From Haloplanus rubicundus (GTDB taxonomy: Archaea; Halobacteriota; Halobacteria; Halobacteriales; Haloferacaceae): a stretch of 64,000 bases of DNA. The notes beneath the pieces were generated by a model. It worked only from the letters and a program-made list of their open reading frames with translations, did not search any database and had not been told where the DNA came from. The first letter of the stretch is position 1. Every line of letters starts with the position of its first letter. Made by a program: the position numbers and the translations under genes. Shown piece after piece: positions 17,905 through 24,918 of the stretch. The stretch lies in the NCBI RefSeq assembly GCF_003342675.1, contig NZ_CP031149.1, positions 1 through 64,000 on the forward strand, written 5' to 3'.

Positions 17905-17935
17905 CCCTCCACCATTTCAGGGGAGCACAAACAGG
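17905..17935 (-). promoter_or_regulatory. Recurrent G/C hairpin leader, copy 4
   Basis: On the minus strand: CTGTTTGTGCTCCCCTGAAA, then TGGTGGAGGG, directly before the gene starting at 17893. Confidence 0.45.
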
Positions 17936-17962
17936 GGGGTCAATAGTTCTGTCACAGTACCC

Positions 17963-18361
17963 TTAGCCGTCACTAATTTTTTGACTATCGGCTTGCCTCG
18001 CGTCGATATCGAACCGATCTATCCACCGCGCGACGATGGTCGCACCGCAGCCGCGGTGTTCACCGATTGCCTCTCCGGAGAGAGATTTCTCCCAGTGTAG
18101 TTCGTACAGGAGATTCGGATTGCGTCACGGGGCCTCAGAGTAGTCGTGAGACCGGGGTTCGATTCTATGCCGTCTCAACCAGGAGAGTGCCGTGTTCTGC
18201 GCACAGCCCATCCGCTTTTCGGCGACTTGTTCGACAGAGAGGGAGTTCTCGGCGCAGAGTTCGCATAAATACTGCTCATCACCGGAGATCGGGTTGCGAG
18301 TGATTTTTTGCGACTACGCTCGTCTCAGGTACGATTCCACACAAAGCTTACACCGAAACAT
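17963..18361 (-). pseudogene. Broken CxxC/helix-turn-helix DNA-binding protein
   Basis: A 133-codon frame interrupted by two in-frame stops (TAG at 18314-18316 and TGA at 18125-18127). It opens with MFRCKLCVESYLRRA, then after the first stop reads CELCAENSLSVEQVAEK and ALSWLRRHRIEPRSH. After the second stop it reads YELHWEKSLSGEAIGEHRG and ARWIDRFDIDAR. This is two copies of one module with a helix-turn-helix, as in small haloarchaeal HTH or homing-endonuclease-associated proteins. The gene is no longer functional unless stops are read through. Confidence 0.6.
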
Positions 18362-18422
18362 AACTCTACAGCCAGTTGGAGGGGAATTGTCACACGCTCC
18401 CTTCCTTCTCCTGATAACCTAC

Positions 18423-18647
18423 GATACTCCGAAACACGGGCAATGTCCGGAGTGTGATGAGAACATTTCTGCTGCACACGTCTTGGTTGAATATGAGTAA
18501 AACAACGGAATGACTGGTATCTGGGCAGAGTGTCCCATCTGCGACGATGTCGTGAGTCCCGAGGGAATTCTGAGCAACGACACGACAGCAGAGTCAAGTG
18601 TTCTGCACTATTACGCTGCCAGGAGGCCGACTAATGAAGATTTCTGA
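18423..18647 (+). pseudogene. Zinc-ribbon gene split by an in-frame stop
   Basis: One frame reads HGQCPECDENISAAHVLVEY, E, then TAA (18498-18500), and continues in phase with NNGMTGIWAECPICDDVVSP. Together these form the two CPxC knuckles of a small zinc ribbon common in haloarchaea (VLVEYE...WAECPxC). The original start is not visible. The second half could still be made from the ATG at 18510 as a 45-residue protein, whose stop overlaps the TRAM gene start. Confidence 0.6.
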
Positions 18648-19056
18648 AGAACTCCAATGTCTGTTTTCAGCTTCGATTGAGGAACAGGACGGGTCGTACG
18701 TGATCGACGTTCCAGAGCGCGAGCTACAACTGGGTGATCTACAGCAAGGAGAAACATATCGCGTCGCACTCGTGTCTTCCCCGACACAGAGCGAGCCAGA
18801 ACAGAGCGAACAGGCTGAAACGAGATCACAGTCCCAGCGTGAGCCACAGGAACCACCAGTTGAGGAAAGTGAGACTCGAGAAGTCGAGATTGAGGACATC
18901 GGCGAACAGGGTGATGGCATCACTCGGGTCGAACGTGGTTTCGTCGTGATCGTCCCGGATACGAAAGAGAGTGAGCGAGTGAAAATTGAGATTACCGATG
19001 TACGGCAAAACGTCGCTTTCGCCGAGGTCGTCGAACGGTTGAGTTACTACGAGTAA
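18634..19056 (+). CDS. TRAM-domain protein
   Basis: A 140-residue protein beginning MKISEELQCLFSASIEEQ. The N-terminal 50 residues form a small domain found before TRAM in haloarchaea. A Gln/Glu linker follows, then a complete TRAM domain (EVEIEDIGEQGDGITRVERG, FVVIVPD, VKIEITDVRQNVAFAEVVE). TRAM is a beta-barrel RNA-binding fold, and small archaeal TRAM proteins act as RNA chaperones. The ATG lies inside the end of the broken zinc-ribbon gene and is preceded by AGGAGG. It appears intact. Confidence 0.85.
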   Translation: MKISEELQCLFSASIEEQDGSYVIDVPERELQLGDLQQGETYRVALVSSPTQSEPEQSEQAETRSQSQREPQEPPVEESETREVEIEDIGEQGDGITRVERGFVVIVPDTKESERVKIEITDVRQNVAFAEVVERLSYYE

Positions 19057-19138
19057 TTCCTCGATTTTCGGTGCGAGAAGAGGACGAACAGACACTCGCA
19101 GTTATTGTACGAATAGGTTTTCCGTAGAGTCAAACTGC

Positions 19139-19345
19139 ACTTACAGCTCAGGGAAGGTGGATTTCGACGGGGAGGAACGAACGACGGAGTGGGGCGGGGT
19201 GAAAGCCCTCCCGCGAGAGTTGTGCGACCACGTTAGTGACGGTTGTGGAGTCGGAAGTCAGGCTACTCGGGTCGCGTTCTGGTTCGGATTCGAGGTTACG
19301 GAGAATCGAGGAGAAAGCCTCGCGCTTCAGCGCGGGGATGAAGCC
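19139..19345 (+). pseudogene. 3' remnant of an older TnpB element
   Basis: The plus frame reads ERTTEWGGVKALPRELCDHV then SDGCGVGSQATR, typical of the C-terminal tail of haloarchaeal TnpB proteins, and runs into a hairpin CCTCGCGCTTCAGCGCGGGG at 19318-19337. The same kind of hairpin occurs after the intact tnpB at about 20768-20785. The body of this older gene is gone. The call is from remembered tail sequences. Confidence 0.45.
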
Positions 19346-19443
19346 GACACTTCCTTTCACACTCCACGGTCGATGGCACAGCTGGATATTCCACGCTACT
19401 TCCAATCCAATCCCTCAAGTAATTCTGTCTACATCGGTTACGT

Positions 19444-20724
19444 ATGGCGATACAGGTCGTCACCCGCACCTACACTGCTTCCATACGGAATCAGTCTCGG
19501 GTGCAGGACGATCTTGATTCGCTCGGGTTCGCCGCCTCGAAACTCTGGAACGTCGGACGGTGGACATGTAGTCGCATCTGGGATGAAATCGATCACATCC
19601 CGAACCACAACGAACTCACCACGTACCTCAAAACCCACGAACGCTATGATGACCTGCATTCGCAGTCAAGTCAGCGAGTCCTCCAAGAACTCGCTGAGGC
19701 GTTCAACGGCTGGTACGGCAAACGACGTAACGGAGATACACGAGCGAACCCGCCCGGCTACCGCAAACACAGCGACGAACACCCGCGTTCAACGGTGACG
19801 TTCAAAGCCGCTGGCTTCAAACTCGACACCCAGTACAACCGTGTTCGACTCTCAAAGGGGTCAAACCTCAAAGAATATTGGTCGGACTTCATTCTCTGTA
19901 AATACCAGACCCGCCCCGGCGTTGACCTCTCCACTGTGGAGAACATCCAACAGGTTCGGGCTGTCTGGACGGAGGACGAGTGGGAACTACACTTTGTTTG
20001 TAAGGTCGAGATTGACGTGGCTGAAGCCCCCGGTGAAAAGACGGTGGGTGTTGATTTCGGTATCAACAACTTTGCTGCACTCGCCTACGAAGACGGCCAC
20101 GCTGAGCTATACCCGCTGACCTGTCTGAAGCAGGACGACTACTACTTCAGCAAGCGGATCGCTCAGTGTGACGACTCGAACTCTGTGCAGGCCACGCAGC
20201 TAAACCACAAGAAGTCGGCTCGTCGCACTCACTACTTCCACACGCTCTCGAAACACATCGTTCAGCGATGTGTCGAGCAGAGAGTCGGAACCATCGTGAT
20301 TGGTGACCTCTCCGGCATCCGCGAGGATGAGGAGAATGGCGAGTCGAAAAACTGGGGCAGACACGGTAATCTTGATCTCCATTCGTGGGCGTTCGACCGA
20401 TTCACCGACCTGCTCGAATACAAGGCCGAGATGGAGGGCATCGCGGTAGAAGCAGTACCCGAGCGAGATACATCGAAATCGTGTTCGTGTTGTGGTCGCA
20501 AGTGCGACGCGAATCGTGTTGAACGTGGGCTGTACATCTGCGATGAGTGTGGGATGGTGGCGAACGCAGATGTGAACGGTGCGGAGAACATTCGACAGAA
20601 AGTAACTCCGAGTCCCGCTACGAATGGCGGAGATAGGAGTAACGGCTGGTTGGCACAGCCATCTACGCTCCTGTTTGACACGAAAACTGGTGCGTTCGCA
20701 CCTCAAGAACAGGTAACGTCGTAA
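19444..20724 (+). CDS. tnpB: TnpB RNA-guided nuclease homologue, RuvC glutamate apparently missing
   Basis: A 426-residue TnpB (OrfB/IS1341 family). The N-terminal recognition domain is followed by a RuvC-like core: first Asp in VGVDFGINNF (about residue 203), second motif TIVIGDLSGIRE (about 282), a four-Cys zinc finger (CSCCGRKC...CDEC, about 345-373), and third Asp in NADVNGAENI. In active TnpB the second motif is normally a Glu (IxxEDL). Here that position is Gly, while the two other TnpBs in the window keep FEDL. It may therefore be weakened or nuclease-dead, unless another acid substitutes. Confidence 0.9.
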   Translation: MAIQVVTRTYTASIRNQSRVQDDLDSLGFAASKLWNVGRWTCSRIWDEIDHIPNHNELTTYLKTHERYDDLHSQSSQRVLQELAEAFNGWYGKRRNGDTRANPPGYRKHSDEHPRSTVTFKAAGFKLDTQYNRVRLSKGSNLKEYWSDFILCKYQTRPGVDLSTVENIQQVRAVWTEDEWELHFVCKVEIDVAEAPGEKTVGVDFGINNFAALAYEDGHAELYPLTCLKQDDYYFSKRIAQCDDSNSVQATQLNHKKSARRTHYFHTLSKHIVQRCVEQRVGTIVIGDLSGIREDEENGESKNWGRHGNLDLHSWAFDRFTDLLEYKAEMEGIAVEAVPERDTSKSCSCCGRKCDANRVERGLYICDECGMVANADVNGAENIRQKVTPSPATNGGDRSNGWLAQPSTLLFDTKTGAFAPQEQVTS

Positions 20725-20790
20725 ACCACAATATCCCAACCCAGCGGTGCGGTGCCGTGGGAATCCTCGTGCTTCAGCGCGGGAGGATGT
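20600..20790 (+). ncRNA. Predicted omega/reRNA at the tnpB 3' end
   Basis: By analogy with other TnpB elements, a guide-scaffold RNA should overlap the tnpB 3' end and finish near the element's right end. The structured stretch with GTGCTTCAGCGCGGGAGG (about 20770-20787) fits. The guide would be the flanking bases just beyond. Boundaries are inferred. Confidence 0.35.
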
Positions 20791-20969
20791 CAAGGCTAGT
20801 TCTGCGGATTTTGTGTTGCTTGACATTTTCTGGAAGTGGCGCGATTGCTGTCGCTGGCTGGAATGGTTCGACTGGGTGAACGAGACTAGATAGAAGATGA
20901 GATTCGAGTGGGAGTGCCCAGAGGATGGCTGCTGGAGCAGCACCCAGGATGTTTGCTCCTCCTCCGATT

Positions 20970-21000
20970 CCCCTCACCCCCTTGGGGGAATCAAAACACA
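20970..21000 (-). promoter_or_regulatory. Recurrent G/C hairpin leader, copy 5 (orphan)
   Basis: On the minus strand: TGTTTTGATTCCCCC, AA, GGGGGTGAGGGG. It is a strong match, but no minus-strand gene lies downstream. The TnpB element begins there, suggesting the original gene was displaced or deleted. Confidence 0.55.
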
Positions 21001-21022
21001 GGTATTGGTGGCCAATCGCGAT

Positions 21023-21325
21023 TCACCGGACTTCATCGAGGTTGATGGTTTCCTCGGCACTGATCCAGCCGCCGACGTTCCCGCGCTCGATGAGCGCCCA
21101 GGTGCCGTCGATGAGCCTGACGAACCGCATCGTTCTTGGAAGGGGACCGGGTCCCGACGGGTACGGGTTGAACTCGTTCTTGTCGTCGGTGACGGGCCGG
21201 CTGGGATCTTCGCCGTCGACGATGTCAAGATGGAAGTCGACATCGTCGTCGCCGGTGAGTTCCTCGTTCGTGGGTGGTTGACTGTGACTGTTCGTCGGAC
21301 CGTGGTCGGAGTTGTTGGTTGACAT
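21023..21325 (-). CDS. Small hypothetical protein
   Basis: A 100-residue protein with a disordered acidic first half and a compact second half (RTMRFVRLIDGTWALIERG then NVGGWISAEETINLDEVR). It follows the OB-TFIIS gene by about 55 bases on the same strand and may share its transcript. Function is unknown. Confidence 0.6.
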   Translation of the reverse strand: MSTNNSDHGPTNSHSQPPTNEELTGDDDVDFHLDIVDGEDPSRPVTDDKNEFNPYPSGPGPLPRTMRFVRLIDGTWALIERGNVGGWISAEETINLDEVR

Positions 21326-21380
21326 CGTTCTATTGGAATAGTGAGACTGGATGCGCGGAGTGCGGTGCTGCCTCTGCCGA

Positions 21381-23123
21381 CTAGCTATCTTCGCGCCACC
21401 GCTGGCCGCAACTCACACATGAGAGGAGTCTCGTCGGTGGTTCGTCGATGGACCGGAGTTGGACGAGACGATATTGCGCTCGATCATGAGCACACTCTGG
21501 ACACCGGCACGTCGTCGTTGGAAGTCCAAGACCCGGCCTGTCGTCGCTCGCCACGGCAGTCTCCGAGGTGTCGGGGGTTGCAACGCCAATGAGTACGCTC
21601 TCGTTCGTGTCGTCCGCTGTCTCCGTCTCTACCTCTCCCTCCTTGTCGTCATCAAGGGCGGTTCCGAAAAGGTCGAGGTCACGGATAAGCGCCCAGAGAC
21701 GACGCTTACCTTGGGGAACGGGAGTAACGGGAACAGGCGTGGATTCGGGACGGCCCGTCGAGACGACCTCCCTGATGGCCGCGCCGATCTCGTCCTCTTC
21801 GGCGTCAAGGTCAACGATAATGGAGACCACGTTCGCTTGTTCGCGCCACCAAGTTGGGAGTGGTATCTTGCTATCGTCCTCGTCGAATATCTCGGTGGCT
21901 TTGAGCCATTCGAGGGCGTCCAGCTTCTCGCCCTTCTCTTGGTCGAGTCTGTCGACGGGAGCATGCACGGGACGGGAGACTTCTTCGACGCCGGGAGCGC
22001 CCAAGGGGGGAATCGTACACGCGCTGTGCACTTGGAAGGGCTGTTCGATGCCCTGTTCGCGGTGACGCTTGGCGTATTTCTCCCAGTCGACGTTCGGGAT
22101 GTCGCCTCTGGGAGCGGGTCCGTCGCCACGCTCGAGAACTTCGATATGCGTCTCGGAGTCAGCGGCGAGAGTGGCCTGTCCCTGGTACTTCCCGACTTTC
22201 CCGGCACGAATCCGAACGAGATCGCCTTCGTGGAGGATGACACCCTGTTGAGAGCGTGTCCACACGGTGAATTTGATGGTATCGCCGGCGTCGTCTTTGA
22301 TGAGGCCGACCTGCTGTTGGCTCCCTGATTTGGGTTGCCAGAGGGTCGTGACTTCGCCCTGGATGTCAGCCTCGGCGTTGTACTTCGAGGGGATAATCGG
22401 CACGGACGAGATAGGTTGGATGACGCTCGCCTCCTGATAGAGCTGGTCCAACGTGTTGGACTGAGCGGTGAAGACGTCCTGACCGCTCCGGACTTTGCGT
22501 GCGAGCAGGTGTCGGAGTACTTCGTCACCGGGGCCGGTGATAAGGTGGTCTTCGATTCGAGCAGCGGCCTCGCGGACAGCCTCAGCCTCGTTGTCGTCGA
22601 TATCTTCGAATGCGTTGTTGCGGATGATTCCCTCCCCGAGGACGCGCTCGTTGCGCTTGGACTGGCGTTCCTCGCGCTCTTCGACGAGCTCCTTACGGCA
22701 TCGTGTCTCGCGGTCGATGCCGACCACGTGGGCGGCCAAGGCCTTCTCGCGCTGGCGTTTGCGTTCCTCACGGAGTCCGTGCAGGCGTTCCTGGGCTTCG
22801 AGTGGGAGTCCAGTGAGGTCCTCGTCGGCGAGGTCGATAGGATCGACGTCGCGACCTTCGGTAGTGCGAAGGCTCGCACCGATCCAGTATGCGTCGAGTT
22901 CGTAGTTTCCATTTCCTTCGATTTCGAGGCCGAACTCGTCGTATTCGGGCTCACGACGGGCAGCCATCATGAGCTCGCCAGCGTTCTCGAGGCGGATGCC
23001 GAGGCAGTCGCTTTCGAGGTGCGGTGACTCGTAGAGGCCGCGCATGGTGAGTTCGTCGAACCGGTCGTCCTGTTCGACGTCGCCGTTCGTGAGTTGGTCG
23101 TCTCCGTTGTGGTAGTACGTCAT
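21381..23123 (-). CDS. OB-fold (RPA-like) protein with C-terminal TFIIS-type zinc ribbon
   Basis: A 580-residue protein. Residues about 110-215 are helical and charged. Residues 252-335 form an OB fold (LWQPKSGSQQQVGLIKDD, then IKFTVWTRSQQGVI) closely matching the first OB of the RPA gene at 32968-34575. The last 42 residues are a zinc ribbon: C-x2-C, then QLRSIDEPPTRLLSCVSCG, RW. This copies the TFIIS/TFS ribbon, including the DE pair that in TFIIS enters the polymerase active site to stimulate RNA cleavage. It suggests a single-strand-binding protein that also touches RNA polymerase. A recurrent leader lies about 70 bases upstream. Confidence 0.75.
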   Translation of the reverse strand: MTYYHNGDDQLTNGDVEQDDRFDELTMRGLYESPHLESDCLGIRLENAGELMMAARREPEYDEFGLEIEGNGNYELDAYWIGASLRTTEGRDVDPIDLADEDLTGLPLEAQERLHGLREERKRQREKALAAHVVGIDRETRCRKELVEEREERQSKRNERVLGEGIIRNNAFEDIDDNEAEAVREAAARIEDHLITGPGDEVLRHLLARKVRSGQDVFTAQSNTLDQLYQEASVIQPISSVPIIPSKYNAEADIQGEVTTLWQPKSGSQQQVGLIKDDAGDTIKFTVWTRSQQGVILHEGDLVRIRAGKVGKYQGQATLAADSETHIEVLERGDGPAPRGDIPNVDWEKYAKRHREQGIEQPFQVHSACTIPPLGAPGVEEVSRPVHAPVDRLDQEKGEKLDALEWLKATEIFDEDDSKIPLPTWWREQANVVSIIVDLDAEEDEIGAAIREVVSTGRPESTPVPVTPVPQGKRRLWALIRDLDLFGTALDDDKEGEVETETADDTNESVLIGVATPDTSETAVASDDRPGLGLPTTTCRCPECAHDRAQYRLVQLRSIDEPPTRLLSCVSCGQRWREDS

Positions 23124-23189
23124 CTGGTAGTCACTCTATCTGGGTGAGGTCTGAGCCGGCAGCGGCGCTGCTGGCGACCCTCTCTCACT

Positions 23190-23220
23190 CCCTCAACCCC
23201 ATTTGGGGTCCAAAACTGAG
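23190..23220 (-). promoter_or_regulatory. Recurrent G/C hairpin leader, copy 6 (OB-TFIIS gene)
   Basis: On the minus strand: CTCAGTTTTGGACCCC, AAAT, GGGGTTGAGGG, about 70 bases before the start at 23123. Confidence 0.6.
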
Positions 23221-23267
23221 CGCGAGCTAGCCGATCGCGTCTATACTAAGTAATCGCGAACATCGAG

Positions 23268-23708
23268 TCAGCTGTAGAGGGGCAGGACGTCCGAAAAGAG
23301 GTGGTCGATGATTTCCCACAATCGGAGCGACGGCGTTTCATGTTCGAACGAGAAGGGTTGGTAATCAGTCTCGCCCTCGTCGGTGTACTGGAAGTGCGCG
23401 GGACCGAGATCGGGATGGTCTTCGTCCTGATGCCAGCCAGCATGGAAGCCCGTATTCGGGTCGCTATAGTTGACGCGGAACCAGTCGTCGCGGGTCTGGC
23501 GATACCAGGTGATGGTGAGTGTCGGCGATTCTGGACCTGTCTCGATGTCGAGGCGATTGGGATCGAACGTCGCTTCGAGTTGCTCGGCTTTTGCCCGGTC
23601 GGGGAGGAACTCAACACGACTGATTTCAGGTACACGGTCAAGTACGTCTCGTTTGAGTTGATAGTACAGGTTCGCGTTGGGATCGCCGCCGAGATGTGGG
23701 ACCCCCAT
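23268..23708 (-). CDS. Hypothetical partner of winged-helix protein (DUF6516-like?)
   Basis: A 146-residue protein of alternating strands and helices (LTITWYRQTRDDWFRVNYSD, then GWHQDEDHPDLGPAHFQYTD), ending in a helical segment. It starts three bases after the stop of the winged-helix gene, a pairing seen on haloarchaeal plasmids. The small size, beta-rich body and HTH partner recall toxin-antitoxin pairs, but no toxin motif is confirmed. Confidence 0.6.
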   Translation of the reverse strand: MGVPHLGGDPNANLYYQLKRDVLDRVPEISRVEFLPDRAKAEQLEATFDPNRLDIETGPESPTLTITWYRQTRDDWFRVNYSDPNTGFHAGWHQDEDHPDLGPAHFQYTDEGETDYQPFSFEHETPSLRLWEIIDHLFSDVLPLYS

Positions 23709-23711
23709 GGA

Positions 23712-24266
23712 CTAGTCGCTGGCCTCTACAAACGCCGCACTGGAGCTCAGGAAGTCCCACTCGCGAACGGCGAATCTGACAATCTTGAGCCGGCCTTCGA
23801 GGTGTTCCCAGGTTCGAGCGATGTCTCGGCGTTCAGCTTCTTCGTCGGAACTGAGGTCAGCATCGGCGATAGTCGCTCGAAGTTCGTTCGGAGAGGAGAC
23901 ATCGTACATTGATTTCCACTCCTGGATCCGGGTTTTTATCTCGCCGAGGCGGTCGGTCAATTCCTCGACGGAGCCTGCGTCGTCACAGAGCGCCATCGCC
24001 TCGCGCATTGCCTGATGACGATAGTCGGGGCGGTAGGTCGTATGCTGACCGTCGTCATCACGGCGAATGACGCCATTATCGACGAGGCGTTCAAGGACGC
24101 GTTTTGTAGGTTCGTAGGACCAATCGGCTTCGGAGGCGATCCAGTTCGCAGTACGCGGTTCGGTTAGCTGACGGGCGACCATCCGGACGCGATCTTCGCC
24201 TGTGGTCAGCTGGGTCACGAGCGGTGGGTTCTGGTCTCCGTCACTGGAGCTGTCGTCGCGGGTCAT
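23712..24266 (-). CDS. Winged-helix DNA-binding protein
   Basis: A 184-residue protein. Residues about 25-85 form a winged helix (TANWIASEADWSYEPTKRVL, ERLVDNGVIRRDDDGQHTTY). The C-terminal half is a charged helical region (DRLGEIKTRIQEWKSMYDVS) suited to dimerisation or partner binding. It reads directly into the next gene, so the two are co-expressed. A repressor or antitoxin-like role is inferred from the arrangement. Confidence 0.7.
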   Translation of the reverse strand: MTRDDSSSDGDQNPPLVTQLTTGEDRVRMVARQLTEPRTANWIASEADWSYEPTKRVLERLVDNGVIRRDDDGQHTTYRPDYRHQAMREAMALCDDAGSVEELTDRLGEIKTRIQEWKSMYDVSSPNELRATIADADLSSDEEAERRDIARTWEHLEGRLKIVRFAVREWDFLSSSAAFVEASD

Positions 24267-24914
24267 ACCTGCAGATTCGTGTCGTGGCTTAATATAGATA
24301 AAGGGTAGTTCGTCCTATATCGAGGGGAATCGTACTGCTACTCGGAGGTCGTTCCTTTCGAAGGGTGTGTACGCTCCCAATCAATTCCGGGAACGGCGAG
24401 GATTTTTATCGAGCAGCGATGTCTGGAGAAAGTGCTTGCGTCAATACCGGGGGCGTGCCCCGGGCGGTGTTCGTTCGCATTCGTCAGGTAGTCGATGAGC
24501 GTAAACGGGCGGAATTCCAGGGGTTAACGTCCGAGAACAGACTGCCGTGCTACGAACTGGGTGGCGGTAGCCGATACGATTATATCCACGCCCAGAGTAG
24601 GGATGAGTGAGCCTTGAAAGGCTCATCATAACAACTTGGGAAAGGCGATCATCGCCTTTCCACCTCCACACTTCCTGAGCGATAGCGCCGCCGGATAGCA
24701 GTTTGCGAGTGCTGACTGGGAGTCGATGCACACGGGCCACGTGCTTGGTGCTACGAGACGTGGGCGATCTAGTTGGTGGCTCTGTTGGAGAGGGGCGGTT
24801 TTTGCGGGGTTTTCCACAGAAAACCGCGTTACTGCGCGGGGATAGGCGCGATAAAGTTATGAGCGGTTCGAGCGTCTATGCGAATGGAAAGCACGGTCGC
24901 TTTCCCAAGTTGTT
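24267..24914. other. Non-coding region containing an inverted-repeat element
   Basis: About 650 bases without a convincing gene. It includes a G/C hairpin at about 24448-24466 (CCGGGGGC/GCCCCGG), a GCGGTTTT...AAAACCGC inverted repeat near 24795-24827, and the 293-base inverted-repeat unit listed separately. A 19-codon frame starting at about 24859 (MSGSSVYANGKHGRFPKLL) ends in a TGA that overlaps the next gene's ATG. Confidence 0.45.
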
Positions 24915-24918
24915 ATGA
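24626..24918. repeat. MITE-like unit with 19-bp perfect terminal inverted repeats
   Basis: TCATAACAACTTGGGAAAG at 24626-24644 is exactly inverted at 24900-24918. Inside each end is a further short hairpin built on GGAAAG/CTTTCC. The right end overlaps the start codon of the next gene at 24915. It may be a small non-autonomous transposon or a long structured leader. Confidence 0.5.

Larger units (their letters stand above)
19317..20795 (+). mobile_element. IS1341-type (IS200/IS605 superfamily) TnpB-only element
   Basis: One tnpB gene without tnpA, bracketed by similar GCTTCAGCGCGGG hairpins at about 19325 and 20772. Such elements depend on a TnpA supplied elsewhere. The exact left end is uncertain because an older remnant adjoins it. 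Confidence 0.6.

Noticed and set aside
18145-18185. tRNA-like T-arm (GGGGTTCGATTC)
   Set aside because: The arms do not pair, there is no acceptor or anticodon stem, and the stretch is explained as part of the broken HTH gene.
24365-24610. Plus-strand frame of 81 codons in the 24.3-24.9 kb gap
   Set aside because: No family-like sequence, and it overlaps a strong G/C hairpin.
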